Assembly (NCBI GenBank): GCA_030424705.1 | Contig: JAUHWJ010000109.1 | Location: 1-6,700 of the forward strand | Direction of reading: 5' to 3' | DNA length: 6,700 nucleotides | From: Alphaproteobacteria bacterium | GTDB lineage: Bacteria; Pseudomonadota; Alphaproteobacteria; Rhodobacterales; Rhodobacteraceae | Shown here: in pieces, positions 1 through 5,751 of the stretch | Layout of the letters: every line of letters starts with the position of its first letter | Position numbering within the stretch: position 1 is the first letter of the stretch | Notes under the pieces: generated by a model | Seen by the model: the letters and a program-made list of their open reading frames with translations, nothing else | Database searches by the model: none | Told to the model about the DNA's origin: nothing | Made by a program: the position numbers and the translations under genes

Positions 1-766
1 GCAGGGCCCGGACCTCATGGTGCGCATGGAGTCCCATGCGAAGGCGATGGGGGCGGAGATCGTCTCCGACATCATCACGAGCCTCGACCTCTCGAAGCGC
101 CCCTTCGTCGCGAAAGGGGATTCGGGGAGGGTCTACGAGGCCGAGGCGGTGATCCTTGCCACCGGCGCGCAGGCGAAGTGGCTGGGCCTGCCCTCGGAGG
201 AGCGGTTCAAGGGCTTCGGCGTCTCCGCCTGCGCGACCTGCGACGGGTTCTTCTATCGCGGGCGGGAGGTGGTGGTGATCGGCGGCGGCAACACGGCGGT
301 CGAGGAGGCGCTGTTCCTGACCCGCTTCGCGGACAAGGTCACGCTCGTCCACCGGCGGGATTCGCTCCGCGCCGAGAAGATCCTCGAACACCGGCTGATG
401 AAGAACCCGAAGGTCGAGGTCGTGTGGAACGCCGCGCTGGAGGAGGTGGTGGGCGAGAGCGAGCCGCCGGGCGTCACCGGCGCGCGCATCCGCGACGTGA
501 AGACGGGGGAGGAGCGGGTGATCCCCTGCGCCGGCGTCTTCGTCGCCATCGGCCATGCGCCGGCCTCGGAACTGGTGAAAGACCAGCTTGAGACGCATCA
601 CGGCGGCTATGTCGTCACGAAGCCGGATTCGACCGCGACCGCCATCCCCGGCGTCTTCGCAGCGGGGGACGTGACGGACCATATCTATCGCCAGGCCGTG
701 ACCTCGGCGGGGATGGGCTGCATGGCCGCGCTCGAGGCCGAGCGCTTCCTCGCGGGCGAAGGGTGA
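1..766 (+). CDS. trxB: Thioredoxin-disulfide reductase, C-terminal part (5' end outside window)
   Basis: This cytosolic FAD enzyme passes electrons from NADPH to thioredoxin. The reading frame is open from base 2, giving 254 codons. The family is usually about 310-320 residues, so roughly 60-70 N-terminal residues, including the first FAD-binding GxGxxG, lie left of the window. Visible in order are an ATG motif of the FAD domain (VILATGAQAKWLGLPSEE), the redox-active CATC encoded at 230-241, and the NADPH-binding GGGNTAVEEA starting at 281. HRRDSLRAEKI from 350 contains the arginines that contact the NADPH phosphate. The C-terminal FAD motif GVFAAGDVTDHIYRQAVTSA has its Asp codon at 668-670. 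CATC inserted in the NADPH domain is diagnostic of low-molecular-weight TrxB and separates it from ferredoxin-NADP reductase-like relatives that lack it. The stop codon overlaps the next start as GTGA. The identification is firm. Confidence 0.97.
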   Translation, partial: QGPDLMVRMESHAKAMGAEIVSDIITSLDLSKRPFVAKGDSGRVYEAEAVILATGAQAKWLGLPSEERFKGFGVSACATCDGFFYRGREVVVIGGGNTAVEEALFLTRFADKVTLVHRRDSLRAEKILEHRLMKNPKVEVVWNAALEEVVGESEPPGVTGARIRDVKTGEERVIPCAGVFVAIGHAPASELVKDQLETHHGGYVVTKPDSTATAIPGVFAAGDVTDHIYRQAVTSAGMGCMAALEAERFLAGEG

Positions 767-1164
767 GGCGCGGCCTCCTCCTCGCGCTTCTGCTCGCGTC
801 GCCGGCCGGCGCGCTGGAGCCGATGGACGGGGCCGCCTTCCGCGCCTTCTCCGAAGGCTGGACGCTGCACTTCTCCGACGAGACCGGCGCCTATTTCGGC
901 ACGGAGCAGTATTTCGAGGACGGGCGCACGATCTGGGCCCCTTCCGGAGGCGGCTGCCATCACGGCGTATGGGCGGAGGACGAGGGGCGGATCTGCTTTC
1001 TCTACGATGTCGGCCTCTCCTGCTGGAAGCTCTTCTCGGAAGGTGAGAACAGCATCCTCGCCGAAAGCGTCGACATCGGCGAAGGCGGCGGCCCGCCGAC
1101 CCGCCTGCGCCTGATGCGGAAGGACCGGAGTTCGGCGCCCTGCGACGAGGGGCCCGGCGTCTGA
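763..1164 (+). CDS. Small exported four-cysteine protein of unknown function
   Basis: I cannot name a function for this 133-residue protein. The GTG start at 763 overlaps the trxB stop as GTGA. It is preferred because the next Met (residue 21) would remove a good signal peptide: positive MRRG, then a Leu/Ala-rich core, then a likely signal peptidase I site after A15-G16-A17. The mature part would be about 116 residues with cysteines at 65, 78, 87 and 127, an even number that would suit periplasmic disulfides. It is aromatic-rich in a pattern (WTLHF, YFGTEQYF, TIWAP, CHHGVW, ICFLYD, CWKLF) that I recall from short hypothetical exported proteins of Rhodobacterales. That family resemblance is from memory and unsearched. 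A recognisable Shine-Dalgarno is weak (GAAGG directly before the start), so translation probably depends on reinitiation after trxB. Coding status is well supported by the signal peptide and the overlap. Confidence 0.8.
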   Translation: MRRGLLLALLLASPAGALEPMDGAAFRAFSEGWTLHFSDETGAYFGTEQYFEDGRTIWAPSGGGCHHGVWAEDEGRICFLYDVGLSCWKLFSEGENSILAESVDIGEGGGPPTRLRLMRKDRSSAPCDEGPGV

Positions 1165-1181
1165 ACCGGCTTCCGCCGGGC
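1152..1181 (+). repeat. Inverted repeat spanning the stop codon; possible weak terminator
   Basis: GCCCGGCG at 1152-1159 pairs with CGCCGGGC at 1174-1181 across a 14-nt spacer that contains the TGA stop (1162-1164). A competing smaller hairpin, CCGGC (1166-1170), TTCC loop, GCCGG (1175-1179), sits inside it. No T-run follows, so this is not a textbook intrinsic terminator. In DNA this GC-rich, 8-bp repeats also arise by chance. It could attenuate transcription between the trxB pair and slt. Confidence 0.3.
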
Positions 1182-1189
1182 GGCAAGGC

Positions 1190-1223
1190 CGTAAATGCTT
1201 CGTAAAGGCGGCTGCCCTAGCCT
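1190..1223 (+). promoter_or_regulatory. Candidate promoter/operator region upstream of slt
   Basis: Within the 110-bp gap the base composition drops to an AT-rich island with CGTAAA repeated at 1190-1195 and 1201-1206, exactly 11 bp apart. The arrangement GTAA-N7-GTAA is a degenerate match (3 of 4 bases in each half) to the alphaproteobacterial CtrA box TTAA-N7-TTAA. TAGCCT at 1218-1223 could serve as a poor -10 element; no good -35 hexamer is seen. If transcription starts near 1230, the box would be centred at about -32, a usual place for an activator. The promoter is inferred from position and composition only. Confidence 0.25.
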
Positions 1224-1264
1224 CGACGATCTGATAGGCTCGGAGAACTCGAGCAAAACGTCAC

Positions 1265-1268
1265 GGAG
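1265..1268 (+). promoter_or_regulatory. Ribosome binding site of slt
   Basis: GGAG lies 6 nt before the ATG at 1275. It supports that start, as does the signal peptide that begins immediately after it. Confidence 0.7.
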
Positions 1269-1274
1269 CCGAAG

Positions 1275-3215
1275 ATGCCCCGACCCCTGAACGCCGTCCT
1301 CCTGGCGGTCTCCCTCGCCGTCGCCGCGCCGCTCGCACAGGCGAATCCCGCCCTCGTCGCCGCCTCGATGGAGGCGGCGGATCGCGAGCGATGGGCCGAT
1401 GCGCGCGCCCATGCCGAGGCCGCCGGGAGCCAGGCCGCCCGCGATCTCTACGAATGGCGGCTCCTCTCAGCCGGCGTTGGCGACTGGCCGCTCTACCGCG
1501 CCTTCGTCGCCCGCAATCCCGACTGGCCGAATCTCGGCCGCATCCGCGCGCGTGGCGAGGAGACGATCCCGCGCGGGTCCTCCCTGGCGGAGATCGACGC
1601 CTTCCTCGGCGCCGAAGGCCCGTCCACCGGAACCGGCGCGCTCCGACGGATCGAAGCGCTCGCCGCCGCGGGGCGGGGGGCCGAGGCGGACGAACTCGCA
1701 GCCTTCGTCTGGCGCACGTTCTCGCTGACGCCCTCGGAACAGGCGATCTTCCGCGCCGAGCATGCAGGCGCGATCCGCCCCTATCATGAGGCGCGCGCGG
1801 ACGAATTGCTCTGGCGCGGGCTGGCTGACGAGGCGCAGGCGATGAAGCCCCTCGTCTCCCCCGGCTGGGCCGCGCTGATCGAGGCGCGGGTGCGGCTCCG
1901 CGCGCTGGCGAACGGGGTGGACGGCGCCGTGGCCGCCGTGCCGGCCGCGCTGCGGGATGATCCCGGCCTCGCCTTCGAGCGCTTCCTCTGGCGCATGAAG
2001 AAGGACAATTACGACGGCGCGCTGGAGCTCATCTCCGCCCGCTCCGTCTCCGCCGAGAGCCTCGGGCGCCCCGAAGCCTGGGGCGAGCGGCGCACGCTGC
2101 TCGTCCGCCGGCTCCTGCGGCTCGGAAGGGCGACGGAGGCCTACAATCTCGCCAACCGCAACCACATGCTGACCGGCGGGGAGTATTCCGATCTCGAATT
2201 CCTCGCCGGCTGGATCGCGCTCCGCTGGATGAAGGACCCGGAGCGGGCGGCGGCGCATTTCCGCCGCCTCATCGTCGCGGTGGAGACGCCGATCAGCCTC
2301 GGGCGCGGGCATTACTGGCTCGGCCGGGCGCTGGAGGCGGCGGGGGACCGGAGCGGCGCGCAGGCCGCCTATGCCGAGGGCGCGAAGCACCAGACGAGCT
2401 TCTACGGCCAGCTTGCGGCGGAGGCCGCCGGCGTGCCCGTCGATCCCGCGCTCGCGGCGGAGCGGGACGGGGACTGGCGGCGCGCCGCCTTCGCGAACCG
2501 CACGGTGGCGGAGGCCGCGCGGCTCCTCTCGGAGGCGGGGGACAGGCGGCGCGCGCACTGGTTCCTCACCCACATCGCCTCGGAGCAGCAGAGCTACGCC
2601 GATCTCGCCGGCGCCGCGCATCTCGCGATGGAGCTCGGCCGGCCCGACGCGGCGATCCGCATCGGCAAGATCGCGGCGCGGAAGGGCCATGTGCTGAAGG
2701 GCGACTATTACCCCCTCACCGAGCTCGCCCGCTTCAACGCCGGGGTGGAGCCCGCCCTCGCCATGGCGATCGGCCGGCAGGAGAGCGAGCTGAACGCCGA
2801 GGCGATCAGCCCGGCGGGCGCCCGCGGGCTCATGCAGGTCATGCCGGCGACGGCGCGGCGCGTGGCAGGCTGGGTGCAGCAGCCCTATTCGCTCGAACGG
2901 CTGACCGAGGACTGGCGGTACAACGCCCTCCTCGGCCAGACCTATCTCGCGCGCCGGCTCGGCGAGTTCAACGGATCGGTGGCGATGGCAGCCGCCGCCT
3001 ACAATGCCGGCGCCGGGCGCGTCGACCAGTGGATCGCGACCTATGGCGACCCGCGGACGGGGGCGGTGGACTGGATCGACTGGCTGGAGATGATCCCCTT
3101 CAACGAGACTCGCAATTACGTGCAGCGCGTGCTCGAAGGGCTTCAGATATACCGGAGCCGGATCGAGGGCCGCCCGGTCGCGTTCACGCTGAAGCGGGAC
3201 GCGCTCGGGCTCTGA
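1275..3215 (+). CDS. slt: Soluble lytic transglycosylase, Slt70 type (GH23)
   Basis: This periplasmic enzyme cleaves the MurNAc-GlcNAc glycosidic bond of peptidoglycan without water, forming 1,6-anhydro-MurNAc ends; it serves in wall turnover and in opening the sacculus. At 646 residues it matches the Slt70 length. A signal peptide (hydrophobic core at residues 5-20) ends at A21-Q22-A23, before N24. Residues from about 24 to 470 are Ala/Leu/Arg-rich helical repeats typical of the ring-shaped superhelical domain, including the conserved TSFYGQLAA at 374-382. The catalytic domain follows, with the acid/base Glu503 in RQES (E478 in E. coli Slt70), GLMQVMP at 518-524 and AYNAGAGRV around Tyr576. 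No lipobox is seen, so it should be soluble rather than lipid-anchored. The stop is 10 bp before the next gene, so slt may lead the downstream operon. Confidence 0.95.
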   Translation: MPRPLNAVLLAVSLAVAAPLAQANPALVAASMEAADRERWADARAHAEAAGSQAARDLYEWRLLSAGVGDWPLYRAFVARNPDWPNLGRIRARGEETIPRGSSLAEIDAFLGAEGPSTGTGALRRIEALAAAGRGAEADELAAFVWRTFSLTPSEQAIFRAEHAGAIRPYHEARADELLWRGLADEAQAMKPLVSPGWAALIEARVRLRALANGVDGAVAAVPAALRDDPGLAFERFLWRMKKDNYDGALELISARSVSAESLGRPEAWGERRTLLVRRLLRLGRATEAYNLANRNHMLTGGEYSDLEFLAGWIALRWMKDPERAAAHFRRLIVAVETPISLGRGHYWLGRALEAAGDRSGAQAAYAEGAKHQTSFYGQLAAEAAGVPVDPALAAERDGDWRRAAFANRTVAEAARLLSEAGDRRRAHWFLTHIASEQQSYADLAGAAHLAMELGRPDAAIRIGKIAARKGHVLKGDYYPLTELARFNAGVEPALAMAIGRQESELNAEAISPAGARGLMQVMPATARRVAGWVQQPYSLERLTEDWRYNALLGQTYLARRLGEFNGSVAMAAAAYNAGAGRVDQWIATYGDPRTGAVDWIDWLEMIPFNETRNYVQRVLEGLQIYRSRIEGRPVAFTLKRDALGL

Positions 3216-3225
3216 AGGGGACGCC

Positions 3226-3915
3226 ATGAAGATCACCACCTGCGTCTTCGACGCCTACGGCACGCTTTTCGACGTCGCCGCCGCCGCGCGTCAGGCGGCG
3301 GCGGAGCCGGGGCGGGAGGCGCTTGCGGCGAAATGGCCCGAACTCGCCGCGACATGGCGGCTGAAGCAGCTGCAATATTCGTGGCTCCGCGCCGCGGCGG
3401 GGACGCACGGGGATTTCTGGTCCGTGACGCAGGACGGGCTCGACTACGCGCTGGAGGCGCACGGGCTGGCGGAGCCGTCGCTGCGGGAGCGGCTGCTGGC
3501 GCTCTACTGGGAGCTTTCGGCCTATCCGGAGGTCCCGGCCATGCTCGCCGCGCTGAAGGGCGCGGGCTTCGCCACCGCGATCCTCTCGAACGGCTCGCCC
3601 GCCATGCTGGCTGGCGCGGTGGAGAGCGCGGGGATCGGCGACCGGCTGGACGCTGTGCTCTCGGTCGAGAGCGTCGGAATCTTCAAGCCGGCGCCGGCGG
3701 TCTATGGCCTCGTGGGGCGGCGCTTCGGCTGCCCGGCCGGCGCGGTGCTCTTCGTCTCCTCGAACGGCTGGGATGCGGCGGCGGCTTCGGGCTACGGCTT
3801 CCGCACCGTCTGGGTGAACCGCGCGAAGGAGCCCATGGACCGGCTGCCCTGGCGGCCCGAGCGCGTCCTCTCCGATCTCACGTCGATCCCGGAACTCGCG
3901 CAGGCGGGCCTGTGA
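3226..3915 (+). CDS. (S)-2-haloacid dehalogenase-like HAD hydrolase, type II
   Basis: Family members displace halide from L-2-haloacids through an aspartyl-ester intermediate, giving D-2-hydroxyacids. All residues I can align from memory with Pseudomonas L-DEX are present: nucleophile Asp9 and Thr13 in DAYGTLFD, Arg45 in WRLKQLQYSWLR, Ser121 and Asn122 in LSNGSP, Lys154 and Tyr160 in FKPAPAVY, and Ser178, Asn180 and Asp183 in VSSNGWD. From Ser121 on the numbering is shifted by a constant +3 relative to L-DEX. The VSSNGWD form is typical of true haloacid dehalogenases rather than generic HAD phosphatases, which carry a GD or DD motif there. The 229-residue length fits. No signal peptide is seen, so it is cytosolic. 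The ATG has a good Shine-Dalgarno (AAGGGGA, 3215-3221) which overlaps the slt stop. Many chromosomal members have no proven haloacid role, so the natural substrate is uncertain. Confidence 0.9.
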   Translation: MKITTCVFDAYGTLFDVAAAARQAAAEPGREALAAKWPELAATWRLKQLQYSWLRAAAGTHGDFWSVTQDGLDYALEAHGLAEPSLRERLLALYWELSAYPEVPAMLAALKGAGFATAILSNGSPAMLAGAVESAGIGDRLDAVLSVESVGIFKPAPAVYGLVGRRFGCPAGAVLFVSSNGWDAAAASGYGFRTVWVNRAKEPMDRLPWRPERVLSDLTSIPELAQAGL

Positions 3916-4766
3916 AGCGCTTCGCCGCGCCGCATGGCCTCTCCCTCGCCTATGCCGACGAGGGGGAGGGCGCCCCGCCCCTCCTCTGCCTCGCGGGCCT
4001 CACCCGCTCCTCCCGCGATTTCGATCATTTCGCCGCCGCGCTTCCCGCTTTCGCTGGCCCCCGGCGGATCGTCAGGCTCGACGCGCGGGGCCGCGGCGCC
4101 TCCGACCATGATCCGGACTTCACGCGCTACAACGTGATGGTCGAGGCGGGGGACGCGCTGGCGCTGCTCGATCATCTCGGCGTCGACCGCGCCGTGGTCA
4201 TCGGCTCCTCCCGCGGCGGGCTCCTCGCCGCCGTGATCGCGGCGACGGCGCCGCAGCGGCTCGCGGGCGTGGTCTTGAACGATGTGGGCCCGGTGATCGA
4301 GCCGGAGGGGATCGGCAAGATCATGTCCTATCTCGGGCTCCCGCCCGCCGCGAAGACGATGGCGGAGGCCGCCGCCGGGCTTGAAGCGGCCTTCGGCGCA
4401 CGCTTTCCCGGCGTCGGCGCCGATTTCTGGCGGGACTGGGCGGAGCGGAGCTTCGTCGAGGCGCCGGGCGGCCTCGCCCTCGCCTATGACCCGAAACTGC
4501 GCGACGCGACGCTGGCGCAGGCCGCGGCGGCGCCCGAGGGCGGGCACGATCTCTGGCCGCTCTTCGACGCGCTGAAGCCGATCCCGACCCTTCTTCTCCG
4601 CGGCGCGAATTCGGACTTGCTCTCGGCGGCGACGGCGACCGAAATGCGCGTCAGAAAGCCGGACCTGACCGTGGTGGAAATCCCCGACCGCGGCCACATC
4701 CCCCGGCTGGACGAGCCGGCGGCGCTCCGCGCCGTCGCCGCATTCCTCGGAGGGATCGATGGCTGA
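3912..4766 (+). CDS. Serine alpha/beta hydrolase
   Basis: This is a 284-residue cytosolic alpha/beta-hydrolase-fold enzyme, probably an esterase, lactonase or C-C/amide hydrolase. Strand and loop motifs are in order: LCLAGLTRSSRDFDHF (oxyanion-hole region, residues 26-40), LDARGRGASD (56-65), the nucleophile elbow G98-S-S100-R-G102, the acid Asp235 in LLLRGANSDLLS and the base His262 in PDRGHIP. A Ser nucleophile, not Asp, argues against haloalkane or fluoroacetate dehalogenase. The frame stays open upstream to 3333, but that part overlaps the HAD gene and has no hydrolase features. The GTG at 3912, which overlaps the HAD stop as GTGA, gives the normal N-terminus for the family (residues 8-18 HGLSLAYADEG). 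The Shine-Dalgarno is weak, so translation is likely coupled to the HAD gene. The last 8 bp overlap the dehydratase start. The substrate cannot be told from sequence. Confidence 0.9.
   Translation: MKRFAAPHGLSLAYADEGEGAPPLLCLAGLTRSSRDFDHFAAALPAFAGPRRIVRLDARGRGASDHDPDFTRYNVMVEAGDALALLDHLGVDRAVVIGSSRGGLLAAVIAATAPQRLAGVVLNDVGPVIEPEGIGKIMSYLGLPPAAKTMAEAAAGLEAAFGARFPGVGADFWRDWAERSFVEAPGGLALAYDPKLRDATLAQAAAAPEGGHDLWPLFDALKPIPTLLLRGANSDLLSAATATEMRVRKPDLTVVEIPDRGHIPRLDEPAALRAVAAFLGGIDG
4749..4753 (+). promoter_or_regulatory. Ribosome binding site of the dehydratase gene
   Basis: GGAGG, 5 nt before the ATG at 4759, lies inside the end of the alpha/beta hydrolase gene. It fixes the start that produces an 8-bp overlap of the two coding regions. 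Confidence 0.75.
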
Positions 4767-5751
4767 AGCCGCGACGATCGAAGACATCCGCGCCGCCCGC
4801 GCCCGGCTCGCCGGCGCCGCGCGACGCACGCCGCTGCTCGAATCGGACGCGCTAAACGCGCTCGCCGGGCGCCGCGTGCTCGTGAAGGCCGAATGCCTCC
4901 AGCGGACCGGGAGCTTCAAGTTCCGCGGCGGCTGGAGCGCGCTCTCCGCCCTCGACCCGGAGGCGCGGAAGAAGGGCGTCATCGCCTTCTCCTCCGGTAA
5001 CCATGCGCAGGGCGTCGCCCTCGCGGCGAAGCTCCACGGCGCGCCAGCCGTGATCGTGATGCCGGAGGATGCGCCGCAGGCGAAGATTTCCGGCACCCGC
5101 GGCTACGGCGCCGAGGTCGTGACCTATGACCGCTTCGGCGAGGATCGGGAGGCGATCGGCGCCCGCATCGCCGGCGAACGGGGGCTGACCCTGATCCGCC
5201 CCTATGACGAGCCCATGGTGATCGCCGGGCAGGGGACGACCGGGCTCGAAATCGCGGAACAGGCGGCGGAGGCGGGGGTGACGGAGGGGGACGTGATCGT
5301 CTGCTGCGGCGGCGGCGGCCTCGCGGCCGGCATCGCGCTCGCGCTCGAGGAGGCGGCTCCCGGTCTCCGCGTGCGGACGGCGGAGCCCGCCTTCTATGAC
5401 GACATGGCGATCTCCCTCCGCTCCGGCCGGCGGGAGCGCTGCGGCGCCAACGAGAAGTCGATCTGCGACGCCATCGTCACGCCCATGCCGGGGGAGCTGA
5501 CCTTCCCGATCCTGAAGGGCCGCGCCGGCCCCGGCTTCGCCGTGGCGGACGAGGAGGCGCGCTGCGCCATGGCGACGGCGTGGAAGCACCTGAAGATCGT
5601 CGCGGAGCCGGGCGGCGCCGTCGCCCTCGCCGCCGCGCTCTTCCGGCGGGAGGAGATCGAGGGGGACGCCGTGATCGTCACCGTTTCGGGCGGCAATGTG
5701 GACCCCGCGGTCTTCGCCGCCGCGCTATCGGATTACGGAGACGCGCCATGA
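4759..5751 (+). CDS. Threonine/serine dehydratase, PLP-dependent, without ACT domain
   Basis: Members of this fold type II PLP family convert threonine to 2-oxobutyrate, or serine to pyruvate, plus ammonia; close relatives are serine racemases. The 330 residues form only the catalytic domain. There is no C-terminal regulatory ACT-like domain as in biosynthetic IlvA (about 500 residues), so isoleucine feedback is unlikely and a catabolic TdcB-like role is favoured. Visible are the Schiff-base Lys54 in TGSFKFRGG, SSGNHAQGVA with Asn81, the phosphate-binding loop GGGGL at 184-188, and Ser310 in VSGGNVD, which contacts the pyridine nitrogen. Glu209, Tyr213 and Asp215 have the E-x3-x-x-D spacing of the divalent-metal site of serine racemase, so a metal-dependent or racemase-like activity is possible. 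The gene overlaps its upstream neighbour by 8 bp and its downstream one by 4 bp (ATGA). The family call is firm; the preferred substrate is open. Confidence 0.92.
   Translation: MAEAATIEDIRAARARLAGAARRTPLLESDALNALAGRRVLVKAECLQRTGSFKFRGGWSALSALDPEARKKGVIAFSSGNHAQGVALAAKLHGAPAVIVMPEDAPQAKISGTRGYGAEVVTYDRFGEDREAIGARIAGERGLTLIRPYDEPMVIAGQGTTGLEIAEQAAEAGVTEGDVIVCCGGGGLAAGIALALEEAAPGLRVRTAEPAFYDDMAISLRSGRRERCGANEKSICDAIVTPMPGELTFPILKGRAGPGFAVADEEARCAMATAWKHLKIVAEPGGAVALAAALFRREEIEGDAVIVTVSGGNVDPAVFAAALSDYGDAP

Noticed and set aside
1467..3239. Long antisense reading frame (590 codons) opposite slt
   Set aside because: It mirrors a well-supported gene. In DNA with nearly all-G/C third positions, stop codons are rare in the opposite strand. 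The translation is Arg/Pro/Gly/Ala-rich with no family motif.
3333..3911. Upstream extension of the alpha/beta hydrolase frame, which would give a 477-residue protein
   Set aside because: This part overlaps almost the whole HAD gene out of frame and is Arg/Gly/Ala-rich without hydrolase features. Starting at GTG 3912 gives the normal family length and N-terminus.
3912..4766. Haloalkane or fluoroacetate dehalogenase next to the haloacid dehalogenase, which would form a complete dehalogenation route
   Set aside because: Those alpha/beta hydrolases use an Asp nucleophile. Here the elbow is GSSRG with Ser100, so an esterase-type mechanism is expected.
3792..5096. Antisense reading frame (434 codons) opposite the HAD, alpha/beta hydrolase and dehydratase genes
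   Set aside because: It crosses three genes with intact catalytic residues on the + strand and has a low-complexity Arg/Ala/Gly composition, so it is a composition artefact.
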